Positions 16,920-26,899 of a stretch of DNA of 60,288 nucleotides are shown piece by piece; positions within the stretch are counted from its first letter, which is position 1; each line of letters starts with the position of its first letter. The translations under genes were made by a program, and so were the position numbers. Under the pieces are notes generated by a model. The model had not been told where the DNA came from, made no database searches, and saw only the letters and a list, made by a program, of their open reading frames with translations. This DNA is from Actinacidiphila paucisporea. GTDB lineage: Bacteria; Actinomycetota; Actinomycetes; Streptomycetales; Streptomycetaceae. The DNA lies in contig NZ_FRBI01000013.1 of assembly GCF_900142575.1 (NCBI RefSeq), forward strand, positions 162,589-222,876, written 5' to 3'.

Positions 16920-18512
16920 TCAGTCCGTCAGGTTGACCGCGCGGGCCGACGTGGCGCCGATCTCGTCGGCGATGTCGGTCAGCACGCCCGCCGGGATGCT
17001 GGAGTCGACGGTGAGGGCGACCAGGGCGTCGCCGCCCGCGGCGGCCCTGGCGACCTGCATGCCGGCGATGTTGACGTCGACCTCGCCGAGGATCCGGCCG
17101 ATGGTGCCGACGACGCCGGGGCGGTCGGTGTAGCGCAGGAAGGCCATGTGGTCGGCGAGCACCAGGTCCACGTCCTCCTCGCCGACGGCGACGACCTTCT
17201 GGACGTGCTTGGGGCCGGCCAGCGTGCCGGAGACCGACACCTCCGTGCCGTCGGACAGCGTGCCGCGCACAGTCACCACGTTGCGGTGGTTGGGCGACTC
17301 CGAGCTGGTGGTCAGCCGCACCTCGACACCGCGCTCCTGGGCGAACAGCGGCGCGTTCACGTACGACACCGTCTCGTCCACGATGTCCTCGAAGACGCCC
17401 TTGAGCGCGCTCAGTTCGAGGATCTTCACGTCGTGCTGGGTGACCTCGCCGCAGACCTCGACGTCGAGGCGGGCGGCGACCTCGCCGGCCAGCGCGGTGA
17501 AGATGCGGCCGAGCTTCTCGGCGAGCGGCAGCGCGGGCTTGACGTCCTCGGCGATGACACCGCCCTGGACGTTGACCGCGTCGGGGACCAGCTCGCCGGC
17601 CAGCGCGAGGCGGACCGACCTGGCGACCGCGATACCGGCCTTCTCCTGCGCCTCGTCGGTGGACGCGCCCAGGTGCGGGGTCGCCACGACGTTGTCGAAC
17701 TGGAAGAGCGGCGAGTCGGTGCAGGGCTCCTTGGCGTAGACGTCCAGGCCCGCGCCGGCCACCCTGCCCTCCTTGAGCGCCGAGGCGAGCGCCTCCTCGT
17801 CCACGATCCCGCCGCGGGCGGCGTTGACGATCCGCACCGACGGCTTGACCTTGTGCAGCGCCTCGTCGCCGATCAGGCCCAGCGTCTCGGGCGTCTTGGG
17901 CAGGTGGACGGTGATGAAGTCGGCCTGCTCGAGCAGCTCGTCCAGGGTCAGCAGCTTGACGCCCATCTGGGCGGCGCGCGCGGGCTGGACGTAGGGGTCG
18001 TACGCGACGATGTTCATCCCGAACGCGGACATCCGCTGGGCCACCAGGACGCCGATCCGGCCCAGGCCCACCACGCCGAGGGTCTTCTCGCTCAGCTCGA
18101 CGCCGGTGTACTTGTTGCGCTTCCACTCGCCGTTCTTCAGCGCCGAGTTGGCGGGCGCGATGTTGCGGGCGGTGGCGATCAGCAGGCCGCAGGCCAGCTC
18201 GGCGGCCGTGACGATGTTGGAGGTCGGCGCGTTGACGACCATCACGCCGGCCTTGGTGGCGGCGGCGACGTCGACGTTGTCCAGGCCGACACCGGCGCGG
18301 GCGACGACCCGCAGCTTCCCGGCGGCGGCGACGGCCTCCGCGTCGACCTTGGTGGCGCTGCGGATCAGGATGGCGTCCACGTCGGTGATGGCGGACAGCA
18401 GTTCGGCTCGGTCCGCGCCGTTGCAGTGCCGGATCTCGAAGTCCGGGCCGAGCGCGTCCACGGTCGCGGGCGACAGCTCTTCTGCGATGAGTACGACAGG
18501 CTTCTGGCTCAC
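16920..18512 (-). CDS. serA: D-3-phosphoglycerate dehydrogenase
   Basis: A 530-residue long-form SerA, the NAD-dependent first step of serine synthesis. The catalytic and nucleotide domains show VARAGVGLDNVDV, LGVVGLGRIGVLVAQRM, VNAARGGIVDEEAL (catalytic Arg), DVYAKEP (Glu) and VATPHLGASTDEAQ (His). After residue 320 comes the intervening ASB domain found in actinobacterial SerA (EKLGRIFTALAGEV). A C-terminal ACT domain (MAFLRYTDRPGVVGTIGRIL) is where serine feedback usually acts. GTG 18512 follows GAGGACCAC. It stands between ilvC and the proline genes and has its own 5' region of about 330 bases. Confidence 0.95.
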   Translation of the reverse strand: MSQKPVVLIAEELSPATVDALGPDFEIRHCNGADRAELLSAITDVDAILIRSATKVDAEAVAAAGKLRVVARAGVGLDNVDVAAATKAGVMVVNAPTSNIVTAAELACGLLIATARNIAPANSALKNGEWKRNKYTGVELSEKTLGVVGLGRIGVLVAQRMSAFGMNIVAYDPYVQPARAAQMGVKLLTLDELLEQADFITVHLPKTPETLGLIGDEALHKVKPSVRIVNAARGGIVDEEALASALKEGRVAGAGLDVYAKEPCTDSPLFQFDNVVATPHLGASTDEAQEKAGIAVARSVRLALAGELVPDAVNVQGGVIAEDVKPALPLAEKLGRIFTALAGEVAARLDVEVCGEVTQHDVKILELSALKGVFEDIVDETVSYVNAPLFAQERGVEVRLTTSSESPNHRNVVTVRGTLSDGTEVSVSGTLAGPKHVQKVVAVGEEDVDLVLADHMAFLRYTDRPGVVGTIGRILGEVDVNIAGMQVARAAAGGDALVALTVDSSIPAGVLTDIADEIGATSARAVNLTD

Positions 18513-18847
18513 GTGGTCCTCACTTGTCCTTCGTGGGCGGCCGAGTCCCGTTCGACCGCTCAGGAGGCGGGGAGTGGCGGCTGACGCCTGAGCTCGCACA
18601 GTGGCCGGCCGGATAACGAACCCGTCCGCGGAGCGAGTGCACAGGGAGACCGCCCATCAGGGGGCATGCCGCGTGGAAGACGCACGACGCTGTGAGCCTG
18701 AACGCGCTTGTTCAGCGAGTGTATCGACGGGCGGATTTCGCGCCTTCGCCGAAATGGAAGGATCACCCGGAGGGGTTGCGTCGCTTCGTACAAACTGCGT
18801 ACCAGATGCCGGTCAGACCGGCTGCCGAAGCGACGCAACCGGAGGGC
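18513..18847 (-). promoter_or_regulatory. serA upstream region with long stem-loop behind ilvC
   Basis: 335 non-coding bases between ilvC (stop at 18848) and serA. A 15-bp perfect inverted repeat (18774-18788 with 18826-18840) encloses an inner GCCGGT-CAG-ACCGGC hairpin (18809-18823). It begins 8 bases after the ilvC stop and is probably its terminator. The remaining bases, about 18513-18773, must hold the serA promoter. No clear consensus promoter or coding signal was seen. Confidence 0.55.
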
Positions 18848-19846
<999 letters not shown>

Positions 19847-19919
19847 TTCGGGTTCTCCTTGGATCGTGTTGTGCGGCCCACCGTACGACGGGTGGGCGGA
19901 TGGGGGTGTCGGGGTCTCG

Positions 19920-20447
19920 CTATGCGGATCGGTCCAGCGCCCGCAGCGAGCGGTCGGTGATGGACCGGGCGCCGCGGCCGATCGCGATGGTGCCGGACTG
20001 GACCAGCTCCTTGATGCCGAACGGCTCCAGCATCTTGAGCATGGCCTCCAGCTTGTCCGCGGCGCCGGTGGCCTCGATCGTGACGGCCTCCGGGGAGACG
20101 TCCACGGTCTTGGCCCGGAAGAGCTGGACGATCTCCACGATCTGCGAGCGCGACTCGTTGTCGGCGCGCACCTTCACCAGGACGAGTTCGCGCGCGACGG
20201 CCGCCGAGGGGTCGAGTTCGACGATCTTCAGCACGTTGACCAGCTTGTTCAGCTGTTTCGTCACCTGTTCGAGCGGCAGTTCGTCGATGACGTTGACGAC
20301 GATGGTGATACGGGAGATCTCCGGGTGCTCGGTGGTGCCCACCGCGAGCGAGTCGATGTTGAAGCCGCGGCGGGAGAACAGCGCGGTGATCCTGGCCAGG
20401 ACGCCGGGCTTGTTCTCCACCAGGACGGAGAGCGTGTGCTTGGACAT
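19920..20447 (-). CDS. ilvN: Acetolactate synthase small (regulatory) subunit
   Basis: A 175-residue regulatory subunit with an N-terminal ACT domain (HTLSVLVENKPGVLARITALFSRRG is the region; first 17 residues shown in MSKHTLSVLVENKPGVL) and a C-terminal ALS_ss_C domain (TIEATGAADKLEAMLKMLEP). The Asn and Gly of the ENKPGV turn form the valine-binding site in homologues. It confers feedback inhibition on IlvB. It lies between ilvB and ilvC with 127- and 73-base gaps, and AAGGA precedes its ATG by ten bases. Confidence 0.95.
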   Translation of the reverse strand: MSKHTLSVLVENKPGVLARITALFSRRGFNIDSLAVGTTEHPEISRITIVVNVIDELPLEQVTKQLNKLVNVLKIVELDPSAAVARELVLVKVRADNESRSQIVEIVQLFRAKTVDVSPEAVTIEATGAADKLEAMLKMLEPFGIKELVQSGTIAIGRGARSITDRSLRALDRSA

Positions 20448-20574
20448 GTTCGGTGCTTCCTTCTCTCGCTCTTCCGGCCTCGGTCAGTCGAAACGCATTT
20501 CTTGGTCTGCCCTCCTGCTCGGTCCCTCCGCGGACGGCCTCGTTCCTCGGCCGGCCACTTCGGGACCTCGGGCG

Positions 20575-22446
20575 TCAGTCATCCAGGTCGTCGCTGAAGT
20601 CGGGGCGGACGTCCCGGGCGGCCATGATCTCGTCGTTGGAGGTGCCGGCCGCGACCATCGGCCAGACCATCGCGTCCTCGTGGACGATGAAGTCCACCAC
20701 GACCGGGCGGTCGTTGATGGCGTTGGCCTCGGCGATGACCTTGTCCAGTTCCTCGGGGGTCTCGCAGCGCAGGCCGACGCAGCCCATCGCCTCGGACAGC
20801 TTGACGAAGTCCGGGACGCGGGTGCCGCGGTTCTGGATCGAGCCGACGCCCTGGGTGGAGCCGGGGCGGTGCTCGGCGCCCGAGTGCAGGACGGTGTTGG
20901 AGAACCGCTCGCCGTAGAAGAGGTTCTGCCACTGGCGGACCATGCCCAGGGCGCCGTTGTTGATGATGGCGACCTTGATCGGGATGTTGTTCAGCGCGCA
21001 GGTGACCAGTTCCTGGTTGGTCATCTGGAAGCAGCCGTCGCCGTCGATCGCCCACACGGTGGCGTCCGGCATACCGGCCTTGGCGCCCATCGCGGCGGGC
21101 ACGGCGTAGCCCATGGTGCCGGCGCCGCCGGAGTTGAACCAGGTGCCGGGCTGCTCGTACTTGATGAACTGCGCGGCCCACATCTGGTGCTGGCCGACGC
21201 CCGCGGCGAAGAGGGTGCCCTCCGGGGCGAGTTGGCCGATCCGCTCGATGACCTGCTGCGGGGACAGGCTGCCGTCCTTGGGGACGTCGTAGCCGAGCGG
21301 GTAGGTGTTACGCCAGAAGTTGAGGTGGTTCCACCATTCGGAGTAGTCGCCCTTGTGGCCGGCCTCGTGGTCGGCCTGGACGGCGACGATCAGGTCGGCG
21401 AGCACCTCGCGGGCGTCACCGACGATCGGCACGTCGGCGATCCGGTTCTTGGAGATCTCGGCCGGATCGATGTCGGCGTGCACGACCTTGGCGTTCGGCG
21501 CGAAGGTGTCGAGCCGGCCGGTGACCCGGTCGTCGAAGCGGGCGCCGAGCGCGATGATCAGGTCGGACTTCTGCAGCGCGGTGACCGCGGAGACGTCGCC
21601 GTGCATGCCGGGCATGCCGACGTGCTGCGGGTGGCTGTCGGGGAACGCGCCGAGCGCCATCAGCGTGGTGGTGACCGGGGCGCCGGTCAGCTCGGCGAGG
21701 ATCCGCAGCTCCGCGGTGGCGCGGGCCTTGACGACACCGCCGCCGACGTAGAGCACCGGGCGGCGGGCCTCGTTGATCAGCCGGGCAGCCTCGCGGATCT
21801 GCTTGGCGTGCGGCTTGGTCACCGGGCGGTAGCCGGGCAGGTCGGTCTGCGGCGGCCAGGAGAAGGTCATCTGGTTCTGCAGCGCGTCCTTGGCGATGTC
21901 GACCAGGACCGGGCCCGGGCGCCCCGTGGCGGCGATGTGGAAGGCCTCCGCGATGGTGCGCGGGATGTCGGCGGCGTCCCTGACCAGGAAGTTGTGCTTG
22001 GTGATCGGCATGGTGATGCCGCAGATGTCCGCCTCCTGGAAGGCGTCGGTGCCGATGGACTTCGAGGCGACCTGGCCGGTGATGGCGACGATCGGCACCG
22101 AGTCCATGTGGGCGTCGGCGATCGGGGTGACCAGGTTGGTCGCGCCGGGCCCGGACGTCGCCATGCACACCCCGACCCGGCCGGTGGCCTGCGCATAGCC
22201 GGTGGCGGCGTGGCCCGCGCCCTGCTCGTGCCTGACCAGCACGTGCCGGACCTTGGACGAGTCCATCAGCGGGTCGTAGGCCGGCAGGATCGCACCGCCC
22301 GGGATGCCGAACACGGTGTCCGCGCCTACGGCCTCGAGGGAGCGGATGAGCGCCTGGGCGCCCGTCATACGCTCGGCGGTGGCGGCGGGGACCGCGTTGC
22401 GGGTCCGCGGCTGCGGATGGTGGGACCCGGTGGCCTGCTCGGTCAT
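20575..22446 (-). CDS. ilvB: Acetolactate synthase large (catalytic) subunit
   Basis: A 623-residue thiamin-diphosphate enzyme that forms acetolactate or acetohydroxybutyrate. Motifs are VFGIPGGAILPAYDPL, LVRHEQGAGHAATGYAQATG with the catalytic Glu, and CMATSGPGATNLVTPIADAH. The ThDP/Mg signature GDGCFQMTNQELVTCALNNI starts from IDGDGC and ends at INNGALGMVRQWQ. ATG 22446 follows an AGAAGAGA purine run. A leader peptide and terminator hairpin lie upstream, so expression is likely controlled by branched-chain aminoacyl-tRNA supply. IlvN encoded next is the regulatory subunit. Confidence 0.96.
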   Translation of the reverse strand: MTEQATGSHHPQPRTRNAVPAATAERMTGAQALIRSLEAVGADTVFGIPGGAILPAYDPLMDSSKVRHVLVRHEQGAGHAATGYAQATGRVGVCMATSGPGATNLVTPIADAHMDSVPIVAITGQVASKSIGTDAFQEADICGITMPITKHNFLVRDAADIPRTIAEAFHIAATGRPGPVLVDIAKDALQNQMTFSWPPQTDLPGYRPVTKPHAKQIREAARLINEARRPVLYVGGGVVKARATAELRILAELTGAPVTTTLMALGAFPDSHPQHVGMPGMHGDVSAVTALQKSDLIIALGARFDDRVTGRLDTFAPNAKVVHADIDPAEISKNRIADVPIVGDAREVLADLIVAVQADHEAGHKGDYSEWWNHLNFWRNTYPLGYDVPKDGSLSPQQVIERIGQLAPEGTLFAAGVGQHQMWAAQFIKYEQPGTWFNSGGAGTMGYAVPAAMGAKAGMPDATVWAIDGDGCFQMTNQELVTCALNNIPIKVAIINNGALGMVRQWQNLFYGERFSNTVLHSGAEHRPGSTQGVGSIQNRGTRVPDFVKLSEAMGCVGLRCETPEELDKVIAEANAINDRPVVVDFIVHEDAMVWPMVAAGTSNDEIMAARDVRPDFSDDLDD

Positions 22447-22537
22447 CTGCGTTCTCTTCTCTCGAAGATGAGGGTGGTGAGGGTTTCGGCTGGTTGCCGC
22501 CCGGTTGCCGGACGGCCCCGGACCGGAGTCGGGCAAC

Positions 22538-22571
22538 AAAAAACCCCTCGTGCCGTGAGGCAAGCGAGGGG
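22538..22571 (-). terminator. ilvB attenuator terminator
   Basis: On the minus strand a 7-bp CCCCTCG/CGAGGGG stem (22565-22571 with 22544-22550) continues into a TGCC/GGCA inner stem and is followed by six U residues (22543-22538). It sits between the leader peptide gene and ilvB, the standard arrangement of a transcription attenuator. Confidence 0.88.
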
Positions 22572-22611
22572 AGCGCGCCGGTGCTTGTGCGAGGCGGTGG
22601 AATGGCCTCGG

Positions 22612-22653
22612 TCAGCCGACGCGCTTTCCAAGTACGAGAATTCGGGTGCGCAT
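22612..22653 (-). CDS. ilvB leader peptide
   Basis: A 13-residue ORF encodes MRTRILVLGKRVG, with adjacent Ile-Leu-Val-Leu control codons and a purine-rich site (GGAGGAAGG) upstream of its ATG. The same or nearly the same peptide precedes ilvB in other actinobacteria, where ribosome stalling on the branched-chain codons is predicted to prevent the terminator at 22538-22571 from forming. Here the stop at 22612 lies 41 bases before the terminator stem. Confidence 0.88.
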   Translation of the reverse strand: MRTRILVLGKRVG

Positions 22654-22686
22654 GGCGTCGACCTTCCTCCGGGACCCCTTCGAGTG

Positions 22687-25600
22687 TCAAGCCGGTGGGA
22701 CACGGGTCTCACTATGTGAGCGACAGGACGGCAGCTGCACGGTACGGGATCCGCCCTGCTCACCGGGGGCATTTCCCAGGCCGGAGGCCCTGGATGGCGC
22801 TTCCTGCGGTACGGGCCGGCCGCCGTCGGACGTCCCCGGACGGTCCGTAGCACCCGGTACGGGGTAGCCGCCTCGGGTCAGCGAGCCGCGCAGCCGGTGC
22901 TCGTCGAGCAGCCCGGAGAAGGCCATTCCCTGGGCGTGGCCGCAGCCCATCTCGCGCAGCGCGTGCACCTGCTCGGGACGGTCCACCCCGTCGGCGACCG
23001 TCCGCACCCCGAGGTCGGCGGCGATCCGCAGCAGCCCGCGGGTGATCTTGTGCAGCCGGGCCGACTCGACCAGGCCCTCCACGAAACCCCTGTCGAGCTT
23101 GACAGCGTCCACCGGCAGGCTCCGCAGGGCGTTGAGCGCGGCGTGGCCGGTGCCGAAGCCGCCGAGCGAGATCCGCACCCCGGCCCTGCGCAGCTCGGTC
23201 AGCCGGCGCTCCAGCTCGTCCAGCGCGATCCTGGAGTCGCCGCCGGTCAGCTCGACCACCAGGCCGCCGGGCGGCAGGTCGTGCCGCTCCAGCAGGCCCT
23301 CGACGGCGCCGGCCGGCAGGTCGCGGTGCAGCAGCCGGTGGGCGGACAGCTTCACGGTGACCGGCACCCGGTGCCCCGCCCCGTAGCGCAGCCCCGCCTG
23401 CGCCACGGCCTGCTCCAGCTGCCATCTGCCCAGCTCCGAGGTGCGCTCGACGTCCTCGGCCGCGCGCAGGAACTCCGCCGGGGTGAAGAGGATGCCCTGC
23501 GCGGACCGCCAGCGGGCCTGCGCCTCGACGCCGGCGATCCGCCCGTCGGACAGCTCCACCACCGGCTGGTGCAGCAGCGTGAACTCGCCGTCGTGCAGCG
23601 CCCGGTGCAACCGGGTGGCCAGTTCGGTGCGCCGGACGACGTCGGCCTGCAGCTGCGGCGCGTAGAGCTCGACCCGGCCCTTGCCGGCCTGCTTGGCGCG
23701 GTACATCGCCAGGTCGGCGTTGCGCATCAGCTCGTCGGCGGAACTGCCCGGCTCGGCGAAGGCGATGCCGATGCTGGCGCCGACCCGCACCTCGCCGCCG
23801 TCGACCCGGTAGGGCTCGCACAGCGCCGCCCGCAGCCTTTCCGCGATCTCCCTGATCTGGTGCTCCAGGGCCCCGCAGACCAGGACGGCGAATTCGTCGC
23901 CGCCGAGCCTGGCCGCCGTGTCGCCGGACCGCAGGGCGTCCTGGAGCCGGCGGGCGGCCTGGGTGAGCAGGTGGTCGCCGGCCTGGTGGCCGATGGAGTC
24001 GTTGACCGCCTTGAAGCCGTCGAGGTCGACATAGAGCACCGCGGCCCGCCCGTCGCCGGCCCGCCGCCCGGCGAGCGCCTTGCCGACCCGGTCGAGGAAG
24101 AGCAGCCTGTTGGGCAGGTCGGTGAGCGGGTCGTGCGACGCGTTGTGCTGCAACTGGGCCTGCAGCCGCACCCTTTCCGTCACGTCGCGGCTGTTGAAGA
24201 TCAGGCCGCCCTGATACCGGTTGACGCTGGACTCGACGCTGAGCCAGCCGTCCTCGCCGTACGGGCCGCCGCGCCGCCCCGACCTGATGCGGCACTCGAT
24301 CCTGGTGGCCGGCTCCTCGCCGGGCGGCGCCGCGAGGAAGCGGCGCACCTCGTGCACGACCCGGCCGAGGTCGTCGGGGTGGATGTGCGCGGACAGCTCG
24401 GTGCCGATCAGCTCCTCGGGGTCGCGCCCGTAGACGCCGACGGAGGCGGGGCTGACGTACCGCAGCACACCGGTGGGGGCGGCGATCATGATGACGTCGC
24501 TCGACCCCTGGACCAGGGACCTGAAGTGGTTCTCCTTCTGGGCCAGCTCCTGGGTCAGCGCGATGTTGTCGAGCAGCATGATGCCCTGCCTGATGACCAG
24601 CGCGAGCACCACGGTGCTGCCGGTGAGCAGGACGACCTTGTCGCACTTCTCGCCGGTGGTGACGTCGTAGAGGATGCCCAGGGTGCAGACGGCGGCGGCC
24701 AGATACGGCGCCAGCGCGGACAGCGACCCGGTGACCCTGCGGGTGGTGGTGCCGGGGCGCAGCAGCGGCTGCTCACGGCGGCCGACCCAGGGCGCGTACG
24801 CCATCAGCATGCTGCCCGCGAACCAGCCGGCGTCCAGGATCTGGCCCGAGCGGTAGTGCTCGCGCAGCAGCGGCGAGGTGAACAGCGCGTCGCACAGCAC
24901 GGTCAGCGCGAGGGCGGCCAGTGCGGTGTTGACCGCCGCGCGGTTGTTCGGCGAGCGGCGGAAGTGCAGCACCAGGACCATGCTGACCAGCACGATGTCC
25001 AGCAGCGGATAGGCCAGCGACAGCGCGACCTTGGCGGTGCTCGGGCCGTCGAAGCGGGCGGTGCGGGCCAGCGCCAAGCTCCACGACAAGGTCAGCAGCG
25101 ACCCGCCGATCAGCCAGGTGTCCAGGCCCAGGCACACCCAGCCGGCCTTCGTGACCGGCCTTTTGGCCAGTACCAGCAGGCCGGTCACGGCGGGCGGCGC
25201 GAACAGCAGGAAGCAGAAGTCGGCGGGCGAGGTCTGCGGCACCTCGCGGTGCAGCACCACCTCGTACCACCCCCAGATGCCGTTCCCGAGCGCCACCATC
25301 GTTGAGGACGCCGCGAACAGCAGCCAGGCGGCCCGGTGGCCGGCACCGGCCCTGCGGGCGTAGAGCAGCATCGAGACCGCGGCGGCGGCCGCGGCCGCCG
25401 AGAGGCCGAAGTCCCCCATGAAGTCCGCCACGTCGGCCGCGCCCCAGCCCAGCACCGCCCCGGTCGTGTAGCCGCCGCACAGCAGCGCGAGCACCAGCTG
25501 CGGCAGCAGACCGGCGCTGCCTTCCCGCGTCTGCGGCCTGCTGAGCACCGCGCCGGTGGAGGTCACCGCGCTGTCCCGTGCGGCAGGGCCGGCCGGTGCG

Positions 25601-25722
25601 CGGCGCGCTGCCGGTGACCGGTGGTCGGCCGGTCGGGTCGTGCGGTGCGCTGGGTACTCCTGCGCGGGAACCGCCTCGGTCCGTGCATCGCCCGTCGCCC
25701 CCCTTACTCGCTCGTCGTTCAC
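22687..25722 (-). CDS. Membrane PAS-GGDEF-EAL protein (c-di-GMP signalling)
   Basis: A 1011-residue protein. A disordered N terminus is followed by about ten membrane segments (residues 70-390), a PAS domain (about 395-510, FRSLVQGSSDVIMIAAPTG), a GGDEF domain and a C-terminal EAL-type domain. The cyclase active site is intact (ARLGGDEFAVLV, near residue 606). The EAL domain is degenerate: EAL reads EAQ (near 730), DDFGTG reads GGFGTG, and VAEGVE reads VADGVD. The protein is therefore likely a diguanylate cyclase with a non-catalytic EAL domain, perhaps binding c-di-GMP. No ribosome site is clear for GTG 25722. The upstream region holds a BldD-box-like site. A GGDEF/EAL gene also adjoins ilvB in S. 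coelicolor. Confidence 0.9.
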   Translation of the reverse strand: MNDERVRGATGDARTEAVPAQEYPAHRTTRPADHRSPAARRAPAGPAARDSAVTSTGAVLSRPQTREGSAGLLPQLVLALLCGGYTTGAVLGWGAADVADFMGDFGLSAAAAAAAVSMLLYARRAGAGHRAAWLLFAASSTMVALGNGIWGWYEVVLHREVPQTSPADFCFLLFAPPAVTGLLVLAKRPVTKAGWVCLGLDTWLIGGSLLTLSWSLALARTARFDGPSTAKVALSLAYPLLDIVLVSMVLVLHFRRSPNNRAAVNTALAALALTVLCDALFTSPLLREHYRSGQILDAGWFAGSMLMAYAPWVGRREQPLLRPGTTTRRVTGSLSALAPYLAAAVCTLGILYDVTTGEKCDKVVLLTGSTVVLALVIRQGIMLLDNIALTQELAQKENHFRSLVQGSSDVIMIAAPTGVLRYVSPASVGVYGRDPEELIGTELSAHIHPDDLGRVVHEVRRFLAAPPGEEPATRIECRIRSGRRGGPYGEDGWLSVESSVNRYQGGLIFNSRDVTERVRLQAQLQHNASHDPLTDLPNRLLFLDRVGKALAGRRAGDGRAAVLYVDLDGFKAVNDSIGHQAGDHLLTQAARRLQDALRSGDTAARLGGDEFAVLVCGALEHQIREIAERLRAALCEPYRVDGGEVRVGASIGIAFAEPGSSADELMRNADLAMYRAKQAGKGRVELYAPQLQADVVRRTELATRLHRALHDGEFTLLHQPVVELSDGRIAGVEAQARWRSAQGILFTPAEFLRAAEDVERTSELGRWQLEQAVAQAGLRYGAGHRVPVTVKLSAHRLLHRDLPAGAVEGLLERHDLPPGGLVVELTGGDSRIALDELERRLTELRRAGVRISLGGFGTGHAALNALRSLPVDAVKLDRGFVEGLVESARLHKITRGLLRIAADLGVRTVADGVDRPEQVHALREMGCGHAQGMAFSGLLDEHRLRGSLTRGGYPVPGATDRPGTSDGGRPVPQEAPSRASGLGNAPGEQGGSRTVQLPSCRSHSETRVPPA

Positions 25723-25784
25723 GCCGCGGTCGTCGGCTCTGTCACCGCGGCGCGCCCCCCGATTCGGGACGATACACCAGATCC

Positions 25785-25799
25785 GTCACTCAGCGATAG
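25785..25799 (+). promoter_or_regulatory. BldD-box-like sequence upstream of the GGDEF/EAL gene
   Basis: GTCACTCAGCGATAG matches 8 of 9 fixed positions of the published BldD consensus nTnACnC(A/T)GnGTnAn. It lies 63-77 bases before the start of the minus-strand GGDEF/EAL gene. A weaker half-matching copy is on the opposite strand at 25806-25820. BldD is the c-di-GMP-responsive developmental repressor of Streptomyces. Confidence 0.45.
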
Positions 25800-25883
25800 G
25801 CGCTCTCTACTGAGCGTAACCATAAGGGGATCGGCAGACACCGCGCGGAGTCACCCGGTGCCAGTCGGCTGCCGACGGCCTCG

Positions 25884-26852
25884 TCAGGTGGTCACCTGGA
25901 CGACGTTGGCCAACTCCTCACCATGTGCGAACCTGACCAGCTGGGACCGGATCAAACGCTTCGCCCGCGGCAGGAAAGCGGAAGTGCTGCCTCCCACATG
26001 CGGGCTGATGAGGACCCCGGGCGCATGCCACAACGGGTGCCCGGCGGGCAGCGGTTCGGGATCGGTGACATCCAGTGCCGCGGTCAGCCGCCCCGACTCG
26101 GTCTCCACCAGCAGCGCCTTGGTGTCCACCACGGGGCCGCGCGCCACGTTCACCAGCAGCGCGCCGTCCTTCATCGCCGCGAGGAACTCCGGCCCCGCAA
26201 GCCCCCTGGTCTGCTCCGTCAGCGGGGTGGTGAGCACCACGACATCGGCGGCCGGCAGCAGGCGCGGCAGGTCGGCCAGCGCGTGAACGGGCCCGCGGGG
26301 GACGGTCCGCGCGGTACGCGCCACCCGGTCCACCTCGCACTCGAAGGCCGCCAGCCGGTCCTCGACGGCGGCCCCTATCGAGCCGTAGCCGACGATCAGC
26401 ACCCGGCGGTCGGCCAGCGCCGGATAGAACCCGGCATACCACCTCTCGGTGTCCTGGCCGCGGACGAAGCGCGGGATGCCACGCAGCGAGGCGAGGATCA
26501 GCCCGACGGTCAGCTCGGCGGTGCTCGCCTCGTGCACCCCGCGGGCATTGCACAGGCGTACGCCGGGCGCACAGTGGTGAAGATGGGGCGCGATGTGGTC
26601 CACACCGGCGCTCAGGGTCTGGATGGCGCGCACAGCGGTCATGTGCGGCAGCGGGAGCGCTCCGGCGGTCGGCCCCTTCATATAGGGCACGACGTAGAAG
26701 GCGGCGTCCGCGGGATCGGCGGGGAAGTCCCCGGTGCCGTCCCAGTACACGTACGAGAACGCGTCGGGCAGTCCGTCGATCTCCTCGGGCGGCAGGGACA
26801 GCCACACCTGCGGGCGGCCGCCCCCGGCGGGGTCCTGGGTCTTGTCGGTCAT
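25884..26852 (-). CDS. 2-hydroxyacid dehydrogenase (D-isomer specific)
   Basis: A 322-residue NAD(P)-dependent dehydrogenase. The Rossmann motif is VLIVGYGSIGAAVEDRL. Catalytic residues are in LLVNVARGPVVDTKAL (Arg), DVTDPEPLPAGHPLW (Glu) and VLISPHVGGST (His). ARGVHEASTAELTVGLILA is the dimer loop. The natural substrate is unknown; glyoxylate/hydroxypyruvate reductase and phosphoglycerate dehydrogenase relatives share these motifs. It is divergent from the aldo/keto reductase gene with 47 bases between start codons, so their promoters overlap. Confidence 0.92.
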   Translation of the reverse strand: MTDKTQDPAGGGRPQVWLSLPPEEIDGLPDAFSYVYWDGTGDFPADPADAAFYVVPYMKGPTAGALPLPHMTAVRAIQTLSAGVDHIAPHLHHCAPGVRLCNARGVHEASTAELTVGLILASLRGIPRFVRGQDTERWYAGFYPALADRRVLIVGYGSIGAAVEDRLAAFECEVDRVARTARTVPRGPVHALADLPRLLPAADVVVLTTPLTEQTRGLAGPEFLAAMKDGALLVNVARGPVVDTKALLVETESGRLTAALDVTDPEPLPAGHPLWHAPGVLISPHVGGSTSAFLPRAKRLIRSQLVRFAHGEELANVVQVTT

Positions 26853-26899
26853 GGTCAGGAGGCTATGGCACAGTGTTGCGTCTCAGGGAGGTCGGCACG

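Noticed and set aside
19900..22719. 939-codon plus-strand frame antisense to ilvN and ilvB
   Set aside because: It is the reverse of two unmistakable enzymes and shows no domain of its own.
22897..25305. 802-codon plus-strand frame antisense to the GGDEF/EAL gene
   Set aside because: Composition is that of an antisense high-GC shadow, and the minus frame has clear PAS, GGDEF and EAL features.
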